DNA of 64,000 bases, from the NCBI RefSeq assembly GCF_016654005.1, contig NZ_JAEPWN010000005.1:186001-250000 (forward strand), read 5' to 3'. This DNA comes from Brevundimonas nasdae (GTDB lineage Bacteria; Pseudomonadota; Alphaproteobacteria; Caulobacterales; Caulobacteraceae). Shown here piece after piece: positions 16,511-24,912 of this stretch (position 1 is its first letter; each line of letters begins with the position of its first letter). The notes beneath the pieces were generated by a model. The model did no database searches and was not told where the DNA came from. It saw nothing but the letters and a program-made list of their open reading frames with translations. Both the position numbers and the translations under genes were made by a program.

Positions 16511-17877
16511 TGTCGAGACGCACGACGGACTTCCAGAGGTTGACGTTATTCTTCGCCGCCGTTCTCCTGACGATCGGCGGCTTGTGGCTGGTCAGCCTGG
16601 CGCCGGGCGCCCTTGCGGCGAGCTTCTGGACATTGCGTGAAACACTCATCTATGGCGCGGGTGTGCTGGCCCTCGGTTCGATGTCCATCACCGTGATCCT
16701 GGCGTCGCGGCCGGTCTGGATCGAGGGGATGCTGGGCGGCCTCGACAAATTCTATCGCCTGCACAAATGGTTCGCGATCGCGGCGCTGTCTTTCGCCGTG
16801 ACCCACTGGCTGCTGGAAGTCGTGCCGCGGTCCCTCGCCCAAAGGGGCTGGATCGCGCGTCCCCAAAGGCCGCCAGCTGCCGCCGAACCCGTCATTCCCG
16901 CCGGCTTCGATCCTTTCCGCGACCTGGAGGGGATCGCGGTGCAACTGGCCGAATGGAGTCTCTATCTGGTGCTGGCGCTGGCGGCCCTGGCCTTGTGGAA
17001 GCGGTTTCCCTACCGCGCCTTCCTGAAGACCCACAGGCTGATGCCGGCGATCTATCTCGTGCTGCTGTTCCACGCGATCATCATGATCGACCGATCCTAC
17101 TGGACCGCACCGCTCGGCCCGGTGCTGGCGTTGCTGATGTTGGGCGGGGCCGTCGCAGCCGTCTCGGCGCTCGTTCGACGCACCGGCGTTTCCCGCAAGG
17201 CCGTCGGACGGATCGAGAACCTGACACCCTATGAAGGGAACGCCGTCCTGGATGTCGAGGTCCGCCTCGAAACGGCTTGGCCGGGACATAGGGCCGGCCA
17301 GTTCGCCTTCGTCAATCTGGGTGGCGTCGAAGGCGCTCACCCCTTCACCATCGCCTCGGCCTGGCGTCGTGACGGCCGACTGACGTTCAGCATCAAAGGG
17401 CTGGGCGACTATACGCGGCGACTGCCGGACCATCTGTTCGTGGGCCAGGCCGTGACCGTCGAGGGTCCTTACGGCCGTTTCGATTTTCGCGATGCGCCGG
17501 GCCGCCAGGTCTGGATCGCCGGTGGCGTCGGGATCACGCCCTTCATCGCCCGCCTGCAGGCGCTGGCGGACCAGCGCCTGGGTTTGACCGAAGCGGATGC
17601 AGTGGATCTTGTCTATTCCACCAGCGCCCCGGACGAAGCCTTCATCGAAACGATCCGACGGCTCGCGGAACGGGCCGGCGTCCGATTTCATCTTCTGGTC
17701 ACGCCGCGAGACGGCCTGCTCACGCTCGACCGCCTCGCAGACCGGGTCTCCGACTGGAAGGACGCCGGGATCTGGTTCTGCGGTCCTGCGCCTTTCGGAC
17801 AAGCCATCCGCAGGGCAATGATGGCGCGAGGATTGCCCGCCACGCGCTTCCACCAGGAATCCTTCCAGATGCGGTGA
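16510..17877 (+). CDS. Ferric-reductase-like transmembrane flavoprotein (ferredoxin reductase-type)
   Basis: 455 residues. The ATG at 16510 overlaps the stop of the kinase by one base. The N-terminal half is a ferric-reductase-like heme membrane domain with paired histidines (RLHKWFAIAALSFAVTHW and LKTHRLMPAIYLVLLFHAIIM). The C-terminal half is an FNR-type module: FAD-binding HPFTIAS, NAD(P)-binding GGVGITPFIARL, and a terminal GIWFCGPAPFG then FHQESFQMR. It would pass electrons from NAD(P)H across the membrane to a metal or other acceptor. Placement with a metal efflux two-component system suggests metal-linked redox chemistry. Confidence 0.87.
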   Translation: MSRRTTDFQRLTLFFAAVLLTIGGLWLVSLAPGALAASFWTLRETLIYGAGVLALGSMSITVILASRPVWIEGMLGGLDKFYRLHKWFAIAALSFAVTHWLLEVVPRSLAQRGWIARPQRPPAAAEPVIPAGFDPFRDLEGIAVQLAEWSLYLVLALAALALWKRFPYRAFLKTHRLMPAIYLVLLFHAIIMIDRSYWTAPLGPVLALLMLGGAVAAVSALVRRTGVSRKAVGRIENLTPYEGNAVLDVEVRLETAWPGHRAGQFAFVNLGGVEGAHPFTIASAWRRDGRLTFSIKGLGDYTRRLPDHLFVGQAVTVEGPYGRFDFRDAPGRQVWIAGGVGITPFIARLQALADQRLGLTEADAVDLVYSTSAPDEAFIETIRRLAERAGVRFHLLVTPRDGLLTLDRLADRVSDWKDAGIWFCGPAPFGQAIRRAMMARGLPATRFHQESFQMR

Positions 17878-17905
17878 AAGCCGCCGCCAGCCCAAGGACA
17901 GAAAC

Positions 17906-18607
17906 ATGAGCCGACGACAGCCCCAGGCCGAAACCCACTTCTCCTCGCGCGTCGGATGGCTGCGGGCGGCAGTCATGGGCGCCAACGACGGGATCGTCTC
18001 GACCGCCAGCCTGATCGTCGGCGTCGCCGCCGCATCATCAGGCAAGGACGCGATCCTGGTCGCGGGCGTGGCCGGACTGGTGTCAGGAGCCATGTCGATG
18101 GCCGCTGGCGAATATGTGTCGGTCAGCGCCCAGGCCGACACCGAGAAGGCCGACCTTGCGCGCGAAAAGCAGGAGCTGACCGAGGACTACCCGTTTGAAG
18201 TCAGGGAACTGGCCGGCATCTACGAAACGCGCGGCCTGACCCCGGACCTGGCTCGGCAGGTCGCCGAGCAATTGATGAACAAGGACGCCCTGGGCGCTCA
18301 TGCGCGTGACGAACTCGGCATATCGGAAATCACAACGGCGCGCCCGCTCCAGGCCGCCTTCGCATCGGCAGTGACGTTCTCGGTCGGAGCCGCGCTACCC
18401 CTGCTCGCCGTGGTGGCCGCGCCCCTGGGTCTTGTCGTCCCCGCCGTCGTCGTCGCCACCTTGGTCTCGCTCACGTCACTGGGGATCGCGGGCGCGATGG
18501 CGGGCGGCGCCGGTATCGTCCACTCTGTGACACGAGTCGTTTTCTGGGGAAGCCTCGCGATGGCGATAACCGCCGGCGTCGGGGGATTGGTCGGCGCCGT
18601 TGTCTAG
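17906..18607 (+). CDS. VIT1/CCC1-family iron/manganese transporter
   Basis: 233 residues, preceded by AAGGA seven bases before the start. The family signatures GANDGIVSTASLIVGVAAAS and GAMSMAAGEYVSVSAQADTE are present, followed by a cytoplasmic helical segment (ELAGIYETRGLTPDLARQVAEQLM) and three more membrane spans. Eukaryotic relatives move Fe2+/Mn2+ into vacuoles; bacterial members probably export or store these ions. It lies 28 bp after the ferric-reductase-like gene, so the two may be co-transcribed. Confidence 0.92.
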   Translation: MSRRQPQAETHFSSRVGWLRAAVMGANDGIVSTASLIVGVAAASSGKDAILVAGVAGLVSGAMSMAAGEYVSVSAQADTEKADLAREKQELTEDYPFEVRELAGIYETRGLTPDLARQVAEQLMNKDALGAHARDELGISEITTARPLQAAFASAVTFSVGAALPLLAVVAAPLGLVVPAVVVATLVSLTSLGIAGAMAGGAGIVHSVTRVVFWGSLAMAITAGVGGLVGAVV

Positions 18608-18662
18608 GTGTTTGGCCCCGGCGTTTGATAATAGAACAGCCGACCAGCAATGACCGGCTGCG

Positions 18663-19718
18663 CTAGAGGGCGGGGAACCATCGCCGGCCGAGCCAGAGGG
18701 CGACGGACACTAGCAGGATCAGCACCGGGACCTCGACCAGCGGCCCGATAACAGCGGCGAAGGCGACCGGTGAGGCCAGACCGAAGGCGGAGATGGCGAC
18801 GGCGATGGCCAGTTCGAAATTGTTGGACGCGGCGGTGAAGGCCAGGGCCGTGGTGCGCGGATAGTCCGCCTCGATCCAGCGCCCCATCGCGAAGCTGACG
18901 ATGAACATGACGAGGAAGTAGATCGTCAGGGGCACGGCGATCCGCAGGGCGTCGAACGGCAGGGCGACGACCTCGCCGCCCTTTAGGCTAAACATGGCGA
19001 CGATGGTGAACAACAGGGCGATCAGGGTCATCGGCCCGATCCGGGGCAGGAACCGGGTCTCGAACCAGTCGGCGCCTTTCCTGGCGATGAAGATACGTCG
19101 AGTCAGGAAGCCGCCGAGGAACGGCAGACCGAGGTAGATCAGAACCGCGCCGGCGATGGTCCCGACGCTGACGTGGATCACGCTGCCTTCCAGTCCGAAC
19201 AGCGGCGGCAGGACCGTCAGGAACAGCCAGGCATAGAGGCTGAAGAAGACGATCTGGAAGATCGAGTTGAAGGCCACCAGACCGGCCACATACTGACTGT
19301 CGCCCCGCGCAAGCTGGTTCCAGACCAGCACCATGGCGATGCACCTCGCCAGGCCGATCAGGATCACGCCGGTCATATATTCCGGCTGGTCGCGCAGGAA
19401 GACGACGGCCAGACCGAACATCAGCACGGGCCCGAGAACCCAGTTCTGGAACAGGGACAGAGCGAGCACGCGGCGGTCGGCGAAGACCCGATGCAGTTCC
19501 TCGTATTTCACCCGCGCCAGCGGCGGATACATCATCAGAATGAGGCCGATGGCGATCGGGATGTTGGTCGATCCGATCGACAGACTGTCCATCCAGGCCG
19601 GCAGTCCGGGAACGAGCGACCCCAGGGCGACACCCAGCGCCATGGCCGCGAAAATCCACAGCGTCAGCCAGCGATCCAGAAAGGACAGGCGGCGGGGCGG
19701 CGAGGCCTGATCGGTCAC
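18663..19718 (-). CDS. acr3: ACR3-family arsenite efflux permease
   Basis: 351 residues with about ten membrane spans. The conserved cysteine required in ACR3 pumps is present in [16 protein letters not shown], and the second-half motif [17 protein letters not shown] is intact. It exports As(III) from the cytoplasm. The start is a GTG at 19718 that overlaps the stop of the upstream arsC remnant (GTGA), a coupled arrangement normal for ars operons. arsR and the rest of arsC are absent, so expression depends on whatever promoter now lies upstream. Confidence 0.93.
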   Translation of the reverse strand: MTDQASPPRRLSFLDRWLTLWIFAAMALGVALGSLVPGLPAWMDSLSIGSTNIPIAIGLILMMYPPLARVKYEELHRVFADRRVLALSLFQNWVLGPVLMFGLAVVFLRDQPEYMTGVILIGLARCIAMVLVWNQLARGDSQYVAGLVAFNSIFQIVFFSLYAWLFLTVLPPLFGLEGSVIHVSVGTIAGAVLIYLGLPFLGGFLTRRIFIARKGADWFETRFLPRIGPMTLIALLFTIVAMFSLKGGEVVALPFDALRIAVPLTIYFLVMFIVSFAMGRWIEADYPRTTALAFTAASNNFELAIAVAISAFGLASPVAFAAVIGPLVEVPVLILLVSVALWLGRRWFPAL

Positions 19719-19789
19719 GCGCCGACCCGCTTGCCGTCGGCGTCGATCACGACCTCGCCGTCTTCCTTGGAGAAGGGCGCGGCGGGCAT
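19715..19789 (-). pseudogene. arsC: arsC C-terminal remnant (glutaredoxin-type arsenate reductase)
   Basis: The last 24 codons read [22 protein letters not shown] then GA. The FSKEDGE...DADGKRV pattern is the usual C-terminus of ArsC proteins (FTKEDGExVxDxxGxR). The catalytic Cys region is gone because the gene is cut at about 19790 by the tRNA-Ala 3' fragment. The coupling to acr3 survives. Confidence 0.68.
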
Positions 19790-19832
19790 GGCATGCAAGA
19801 GGTCAGCGGTTCGACTCCGCTAAGCTCCACCA
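19786..19832 (+). other. 3' fragment of tRNA-Ala(GGC): probable att site of an integrative element
   Basis: The sequence starts in the anticodon arm (GCATGGCATGCAAG, with GGC in the loop), continues with the variable and T arms (AGGTCAGCGGTTCGACTCC) and the 3' acceptor strand, and ends in CCA at 19832. The 5' half of the tRNA is absent: the bases upstream are the end of arsC. Tyrosine recombinases commonly use exactly this 3' half as attachment core, so this is an island boundary. Confidence 0.8.
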
Positions 19833-19841
19833 ATTTTTCAA

Positions 19842-19871
19842 GGGGTTAGCAGGAAACTGCTAGCCCCTTTT
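19842..19871 (+). terminator. Rho-independent terminator downstream of the tRNA fragment
   Basis: Inverted repeat GGGGTTAGCAG (19842-19852), loop GAAA, CTGCTAGCCCC (19857-19867), then TTTT. It is the kind of terminator expected after a tRNA gene and was probably inherited with the tRNA 3' end. Confidence 0.72.
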
Positions 19872-20163
19872 GCTTGCTGGGTAACACCGGGGTAACAAAC
19901 CTTGATATTTCAAGTTGTGCTGCGCTGGCGCGATTTCACCCTTGCGCGGGGCGTTCCACCCCGTTTCAGCCGTCCGTCGAGGCGCCACGCGACTCACCCT
20001 GACCGCCTCCGGCCGCGACGTCAGCTGGAGGGGGCGCCAGCTATGGACGGGAAATGTTGGCCGCGATCCTCATGGCGGTGATCGGTAAGATCGAAGACCT
20101 ACACTCCAACAGGCTCAGCATCAGGGAAAGGCGCCCCATCGAAGCTCCGGATGGAAGGTGCCT
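19872..20163. other. No gene recognised between att fragment and abiE
   Basis: No supportable open frame. GGGTAAC occurs twice near 19880-19897, a common remnant next to tRNA attachment sites. A short frame covering 20035-20160 has no recognisable domain. Probably decayed recombinase-adjacent sequence. Confidence 0.45.
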
Positions 20164-20255
20164 AGTTTGACTGGGAACGCTTCTAAGACACCCACGGTGC
20201 TGCAATGTGCCGAGTGTCAAACTGGTTAGTTTGACAATTTTCATATTAGGACACT
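20164..20255 (+). promoter_or_regulatory. abiE promoter/operator
   Basis: A perfect inverted repeat TGTCAAAC-n6-GTTTGACA at 20215-20236, with an upstream half-site GTTTGACT at 20164-20171. The right arm includes TTGACA as a -35 candidate. The same layout precedes the abiEi remnant at 542. AbiEi antitoxins are known to bind inverted repeats in their own promoter, which fits. Confidence 0.65.
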
Positions 20256-21098
20256 ATGAGTGTTCAAATGCTGGGAAAGCTAAACAAGCTCGAACGTATC
20301 CTCCCTGAAGGCCTCCTGGTCGATTCCGGCTGGATGAATGAGAACGGCTACCCCAACTCGCTGCGGGCGAAATACGTCGCGTCGGGACGCCTGGAACGGA
20401 CGGCGCGGCGGGTCTATCGCCGTCCACGCGGAACCCTCGACTGGCCGACAGCCGTTCTCTCGCTCCAGGCCCTCCTCGACTATTCCATTGTGATCGGAGG
20501 CCGCACCGCGCTCGAGTTGCAGGGCTATGCCCACTACCTTCCTGCCGCCCGCAAGGAAGTTCATCTCTATGGCGACGAGACCCCGCCGACCTGGCTCGCC
20601 GACCTGCCGCTGGACGTAGAGTTCAAATATCACCCGTCCCAAAGGCTCTTCCGGAACGCCCGATACTTCGAGGTCGCCCGGCTCCGCGAGGACTCCAGCG
20701 AGACCGGCCTCCTGGCGGACTGGGCCCGCGCCGCAGTGGTGGACACCCCCCTGGGCCACTGGCAATGGCCCTTGCGCCAGTCGACGCCCGAGCGCGCCAT
20801 CCTCGAACTTCTGGACGAACTCCCCGATCATGAGAGCTTCGACCAAGTGGATCAGCTGATGGGCGCCCTGGCCACCCTCAGCCCGCGACGGCTGCAGCGC
20901 CTGCTCGAGGATTGCGTGAGCGTGAAGGTCAAACGCCTGTTCTTCTATTTCGCCGACCGGCACGGTCATGCGTGGCTTAAAGCCCTGGACCGCGACGCCA
21001 TCGATCTGGGCAGCGGCAACCGCGTGCTCGCCAAAGGCGGCAGACTGGACCCGACCTACAAGATCACCGTGCCGAGGTCGCTCGATGCCGGTCAGTGA
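20256..21098 (+). CDS. abiEi: AbiEi-family antitoxin (type IV toxin-antitoxin)
   Basis: 280 residues. An N-terminal winged-helix segment (LLVDSGWMNENGYPNSLRAKYVASGRLERTARRVYRRP) is followed by the AbiEi_3-type domain with GGRTALELQGYAHYL and STPERAILELLDELP. It represses its operon and blocks toxicity of the partner nucleotidyltransferase. It overlaps the toxin gene by 14 bp. In phage resistance AbiE acts as an abortive-infection system. Start ATG at 20256, identical in context to the orphan copy at 542. Confidence 0.88.
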   Translation: MSVQMLGKLNKLERILPEGLLVDSGWMNENGYPNSLRAKYVASGRLERTARRVYRRPRGTLDWPTAVLSLQALLDYSIVIGGRTALELQGYAHYLPAARKEVHLYGDETPPTWLADLPLDVEFKYHPSQRLFRNARYFEVARLREDSSETGLLADWARAAVVDTPLGHWQWPLRQSTPERAILELLDELPDHESFDQVDQLMGALATLSPRRLQRLLEDCVSVKVKRLFFYFADRHGHAWLKALDRDAIDLGSGNRVLAKGGRLDPTYKITVPRSLDAGQ

Positions 21099-22008
21099 CG
21101 TCTACGCCCGGCAGGTCCGCCTCCTCGTCCAAACCCTTCCCCTCGTGTTCCAGGAACCCTGCTTCGCCCTGAAGGGCGGCACGGCGATCAATCTGTTCGT
21201 CCGCGATCTCCCGCGACTGTCGGTGGACATCGACCTGACCTATCTGCCGGTCGAGGATCGGGACACATCGCTCGCCGCAATCGACGCGGCGCTGAGGCGG
21301 ATCGCTGACGCCATCGAACACGCCCTGCCGGGCTCGGTCGTCGTGCGCGGCAAGGGTGGAGCCCAGCCCGTGATCGACAAGCTGCTCGTCCGCGCGGACG
21401 GCGCGGTGATCAAGGTGGAGGTGACGCCGGTCCTGCGCGGCGTGGTGTTCGAGCCCGAGGTCCGTCCGGTTTCAGCAGCGGTGGAAGAGCGCTTCGGCTA
21501 TGCCGAGGCCCGGATGGTCTCCCACGCCGATCTCTATGCGGGAAAGATCATGGCGGCGCTGGACCGCCAGCATCCCCGCGACCTGTTCGATGTGCGCGAC
21601 CTTCTGGCCAACGAGGGGATCACGCCGGCACTGCGACAGGCCTTTGTGATCTATTTGGCCAGCCACCACCGGCCCATGGCCGAGGTGCTCCGCGCCAATC
21701 CCAAGGATCTGACCCAGGAGTTCGAGCGCGGGTTCGATGGAATGACCGAAGACCCGGTGGACCTTGGCGACCTCATCGTCGCGCGCACGGCCCTGATCAC
21801 CGCCATCGTCGATGACATGCCGGAGGCGCACCGCACCTTCCTGATCGGGTTCAAAGCCGGCGCGCCTGACTGGGACCTCATTGGCCTGCCCGACGCCGCC
21901 GACCTCCCCGCCGTGCGCTGGAAGCAGTTAAACCTCGACCGCCTGGAGCCCGCCCGGCGCGCGGACATGGTCGAACGGCTTCGACAGACTTGGCCGCAAT
22001 CAGTCTGA
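21085..22008 (+). CDS. abiEii: AbiEii-family nucleotidyltransferase toxin
   Basis: 307 residues from the ATG at 21085 (MPVSDVYARQVRLL), inside the 3' end of abiEi. The nucleotidyltransferase motif is GGTAINLF at residues 31-38, then DID at 48-50 (LSVDIDLTYLP), followed by a basic catalytic region and HADLYAGKIMAALDRQHPRDLFDVRDLL, typical of AbiEii/DUF1814 proteins. It bacteriostatically inhibits growth when free of the antitoxin. Both genes look intact. Confidence 0.9.
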   Translation: MPVSDVYARQVRLLVQTLPLVFQEPCFALKGGTAINLFVRDLPRLSVDIDLTYLPVEDRDTSLAAIDAALRRIADAIEHALPGSVVVRGKGGAQPVIDKLLVRADGAVIKVEVTPVLRGVVFEPEVRPVSAAVEERFGYAEARMVSHADLYAGKIMAALDRQHPRDLFDVRDLLANEGITPALRQAFVIYLASHHRPMAEVLRANPKDLTQEFERGFDGMTEDPVDLGDLIVARTALITAIVDDMPEAHRTFLIGFKAGAPDWDLIGLPDAADLPAVRWKQLNLDRLEPARRADMVERLRQTWPQSV

Positions 22009-22082
22009 CAATACCGCCAGACCGCAGCATGCTCACAGACTCCGAGGTTCGGACGCTATGAGCAACTGACACAAACGGTCGT

Positions 22083-22400
22083 TTAGGGGTTGTTTTCCGG
22101 CTCTGCCAGCTCCTCGGGCATCAGCGGCCGCCGGGCTGCCGTGTAATATCCTGGCTCGAAACCGAACGCCGCGCCTATCCGGTCGAGTGCTTCGGGCTGA
22201 ACCTTCTCCCCGCGTTCGATCCGTTCGAGGGTGGAGAGAGAAATGCCGGCCATATCCGCGAGCGTGGACTGTTTCCACGACCGAAGTCTTCGTGTCACCG
22301 ACACATTGAACGCGATGATTTCTGGTGGGACGGAAGCATCGATTCCGGGGTCTGGGGCCGGCAGGGCCACGAGGCGGTCGTAGAGCGAGGAAGTCGGCAT
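22083..22400 (-). CDS. XRE-type HTH transcriptional regulator
   Basis: 105 residues from the ATG at 22400, preceded by a purine-rich GGGGGAAAGGA. The HTH is SWKQSTLADMAGISLSTLERIERGEKVQPEALDRIGAAFGF, a full Cro/C1-type domain. The N-terminal extension (SSLYDRLVALPAPDPGIDASVPPEIIAFN) and the tail PLMPEELAEPENN lack known domains. It converges on abiEii with 74 bp between the stops and is divergent from the DUF5677 gene. Target unknown. Confidence 0.82.
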   Translation of the reverse strand: MPTSSLYDRLVALPAPDPGIDASVPPEIIAFNVSVTRRLRSWKQSTLADMAGISLSTLERIERGEKVQPEALDRIGAAFGFEPGYYTAARRPLMPEELAEPENNP

Positions 22401-22625
22401 GGCGGTATCCTTTCCCCCCCTTTCTGAGACCTGACGCGCCGCGAAAGTAGCCCCATCCATCCTTCACCATCCCCGATGAAAAGGGAGTCGTATTCGTCAT
22501 TCTTAATCGCCACACCGGTCGTCGGGGTCATCTGCCTGGCGACGGCCATCGGACAACGCGCTGTCTTGTGCGGATCGCCTATGCCCGGGCTAGGTTCGCG
22601 AAGCTGGAACGAACGGGCTGGAAAC

Positions 22626-23468
22626 ATGATGGAACGAGAAGAGGCAGACCCTCGCGAGGCGCTGGCCGATGAGGGCCTGCTGTCACCACAGGTCGAGACG
22701 TGGCGACATATCTACATCGACAACTACCGTGACTGGTTCGAGCTCGCGCGCGAGCTGAACCGGTATGCCGTGAGCCTATTCCAGGATCATCAGGATGCCG
22801 GCGACGGCGGACCTGCAAATGCGGCGGCGCCGACCGCCGTCCGCGTCTACGGCCGTGCACTCAACGCCTACACGGCAAGCATCATGCTTGCCGAGCGCGC
22901 CATGACGATAGAGGCCGTGGGAGCGGTGCGCCCCATCCACGAAGCCGGGTTCTGGCTCAGCCTTCTGGCGACCAATCCGGAGAAGGCGCTCGAGGAGCTG
23001 GACATCGATCACCACAAGCACGCGGTCGATCGGGAACAGCTCCTCCGGGCGGCCTACCCAGGAAACGCCGAGCTCCATTCCGCGTCGGTGCAAAGAGAAG
23101 CGGCTCATGCCGCGCTGCTGGGCAAACGCCGACCGATCTCCATGAAGGCGTTGGCGGCGAGCCTGCCCGGAGACCCCGGCTACCTCCAGTATCGTCTCGC
23201 GAGCGGCTTCTACGGGCATCTCTCGCAAAATAGTCTGGACGCCCTGAAGCTACGGACGGGCGACAAGGGCGTCCGGCCGATACTGGGACCGTTTGAAACC
23301 GAGATTCCCAAGGCGCTTTTCTTCGCGATCGACGCCATGGCGCGCACGACGCGCTATTTTGCAGCGCTGGTGAAGGTGCGTGACGCGAACGACATCCTTT
23401 CGGCGCTGCGAACGAAGCTTACTGATCTCGGCAAGGCCGACGCCGAGGCCGGGCCCCAAGGCGGCTGA
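22626..23468 (+). CDS. DUF5677-like protein
   Basis: 280 residues from the ATG at 22626 (MMEREEADPRE). Mostly alpha-helical. The segment YGRALNAYTASIMLAERAMTIEAVGAVRPIHEAGFWLSLLATNPEKA and the later GFYGHLSQNSLDAL resemble the DUF5677 family, which is frequent in defence and mobile regions but has no assigned reaction. An earlier in-frame Met at 22476 would add a hydrophobic stretch that looks untranslated. Isolated gene; family call moderate. Confidence 0.62.
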   Translation: MMEREEADPREALADEGLLSPQVETWRHIYIDNYRDWFELARELNRYAVSLFQDHQDAGDGGPANAAAPTAVRVYGRALNAYTASIMLAERAMTIEAVGAVRPIHEAGFWLSLLATNPEKALEELDIDHHKHAVDREQLLRAAYPGNAELHSASVQREAAHAALLGKRRPISMKALAASLPGDPGYLQYRLASGFYGHLSQNSLDALKLRTGDKGVRPILGPFETEIPKALFFAIDAMARTTRYFAALVKVRDANDILSALRTKLTDLGKADAEAGPQGG

Positions 23469-23528
23469 CGGGCCCCGCGACGTTCCGACAAAACGGTTGC
23501 CGAAGCGAATCGGCTGCTACGATCCGTC

Positions 23529-23876
23529 ATGGGCAAGAAGATCTCAGACAACCCGACAGCAGCCGAGATGATGCAGGCGGCTGAGGCGGCGCGTCTCATC
23601 GCGAGCCTCGGGATCGTGCCGCCGGATGGCCCTTTGGCAGACGCCGCCAAAGCGCTGGCGGACGTCGTCGACAAGGCCGGCGTCTTGACCCTGCCCGACC
23701 GCTTCAACACCGCCTTCTCGGGCGTGGGTTGGGTCACTTGCGGAAGCATGCCCACAGAGGCGATGGAATCCGCGATCGCACTCAAGACCGCAGGCAGGGT
23801 GTCGTCAGCCACCCGAATGCCCACCGGTCGCCAGCGAAGGCGCCCACCCCACACCAACGACTTGCACACTTTCTGA
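23529..23876 (+). pseudogene. Hypothetical protein, probably 3'-truncated
   Basis: The first ~90 codons (PTAAEMMQAAEAARLIASLG; LTLPDRFNTAFSGVGWVTCGSMPTEAMESAIALKTAGR) look like the start of a widespread uncharacterised family in which DRFN...F...GW is followed by a longer helical C-terminus. After KTAGR the composition changes to a basic, low-complexity tail (TGRQRRRPPH) that ends at 23876, next to a long inverted repeat. A deletion or insertion has probably removed the real 3' end. Confidence 0.45.
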
Positions 23877-23880
23877 TGTA

Positions 23881-23933
23881 GCGAGGGCCACGTCGGCGCA
23901 GCTTTCACATCGCGCAGCCGTCGTGGCCCTCGC
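23881..23933. repeat. Long perfect inverted repeat (12-bp arms)
   Basis: GCGAGGGCCACG at 23881-23892 pairs perfectly with CGTGGCCCTCGC at 23922-23933 across a 29-base loop. There is no T-run, so it is not a canonical terminator. It sits between a truncated gene and the end of the RTX operon and may be a bidirectional stop or a recombination scar. Confidence 0.55.
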
Positions 23934-23958
23934 GGTTAAACAGATGCTGCTTGACGCT

Positions 23959-24480
23959 TCATCTCTGTGCTGCCTGCCTCCAGACGGCACGACGCTGCAG
24001 CGTCCGTTCAGCATCGCCGCAGGCTTCTGAAGCCTCGGTTAAAACGCCGGACAGGAGCGCCACGCATTTGTCGACGGCTTGCCATTGGGCAATCGAGATC
24101 GACTGGACCGGCACATTGATGATGTTCACCCGTGACGGTTGGCCGTTGAAGGCGGCGGTATATTGGGTGATGGGCATGAAACGCCGGTTTTCCAGAGCTC
24201 TCAGTCGCCACTGCGCCGCGCTTGCCCTATCTGGCGACCGACCTTGCAGACCATGTTCATCGATGATCGCCATGGCGAGCTGCGCCTGACCATCACCGTT
24301 GTGGGCGCGGGCTTCAATCGTTCCGGGCTGTTCCGACATCGCCACGTCGAGAGGGGCGAGCAACTCAGCCAATGGTGCCGACGTCACCAAGGTCTGGCAG
24401 GCGGCAAGACATATGCCTGCCGCCGCCAACACAGCCATAGCCCGTGATCTAGTTGAGGGTCGCAGGTTCAGGCGCTTCAT
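23959..24480 (-). CDS. Sel1-like repeat lipoprotein, last gene of RTX locus
   Basis: 173 residues with a lipoprotein signal: basic start MKRLNLRPSTRSR, hydrophobic core, lipobox LAAC with Cys at about residue 28. A segment NGDGQAQLAMAIIDEHGLQGRSPDRASAAQWRLRALE resembles a Sel1/TPR-like repeat. The start overlaps the acyltransferase gene by 32 bp; a start at 24438 is possible but would lose the positive n-region. It is probably co-transcribed with the toxin genes. Role not known. Confidence 0.65.
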   Translation of the reverse strand: MKRLNLRPSTRSRAMAVLAAAGICLAACQTLVTSAPLAELLAPLDVAMSEQPGTIEARAHNGDGQAQLAMAIIDEHGLQGRSPDRASAAQWRLRALENRRFMPITQYTAAFNGQPSRVNIINVPVQSISIAQWQAVDKCVALLSGVLTEASEACGDAERTLQRRAVWRQAAQR

Positions 24481-24892
24481 AGGTCTTCACGACACGTTGT
24501 CCGTCCGGCGTCGCCGTATGGAAGCTGAACGGCTTGCCATTGAAAACAGAAGCGGACAGATCGGCGAGGATTTCATCCTGACCGCCGAATGGCGCCACGA
24601 GCTCGATGAGCCAGGGTCGATCGCCGCCCTGCCACTCGTCAGCCCGCAGCTTATGCGCCCCTTCTTTCAGGCGTTTCTCCGTTTCCTCAGACACCGTAGC
24701 CCACAGCGCCACAGCCGCTGGGCTATTGGGACCATAGAAGATGCGGAACTGCTCCAGCAGAACCGCCGGCATCGCGAACCATTCCAGATCCCCAATGAAC
24801 AGCTGTTTGTGGATCGGCGACTGCGTCATCAGCCAGGTGATCTCACCTAACATTTGGGCGACAGTCTTCGGAGAAGGGTTGGCTTCAGTCAT
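24449..24892 (-). CDS. RTX toxin-activating lysine acyltransferase (HlyC family)
   Basis: 147 residues from MTEANPSPK. The HlyC signature is clear: LGEITWLMTQSPIHKQLFIGDLEWFAMPAVL with catalytic-type His28, then FYGPNSPAAVALWATVSEETEKRL and WLIELVAPFGGQDEIL. HlyC enzymes transfer acyl groups from acyl-ACP to internal lysines of RTX pore-forming toxins. The canonical Asp that assists the His (DWIAPFG in HlyC) is replaced here in ELVAPFG. The gene lies directly after the toxin rather than before it, the reverse of the classic hlyCABD order. Confidence 0.88.
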   Translation of the reverse strand: MTEANPSPKTVAQMLGEITWLMTQSPIHKQLFIGDLEWFAMPAVLLEQFRIFYGPNSPAAVALWATVSEETEKRLKEGAHKLRADEWQGGDRPWLIELVAPFGGQDEILADLSASVFNGKPFSFHTATPDGQRVVKTYEAPEPATLN

Positions 24893-24912
24893 CAAGATAC
24901 TCAAGTAAGATT

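Noticed and set aside
15130..17877. One 915-codon protein joining a kinase N-terminus to a ferric reductase
   Set aside because: The kinase core is in another frame (to 16510) and the reductase has its own ATG at 16510. The middle of the long reading has no protein-like sequence.
1..19832. Integrase at position 2-415 and tRNA fragment at 19786 as the two ends of one element
   Set aside because: Only one att-like copy is visible, the integrase is cut by the window, and the interval contains several rearrangements, so pairing them is not supported.
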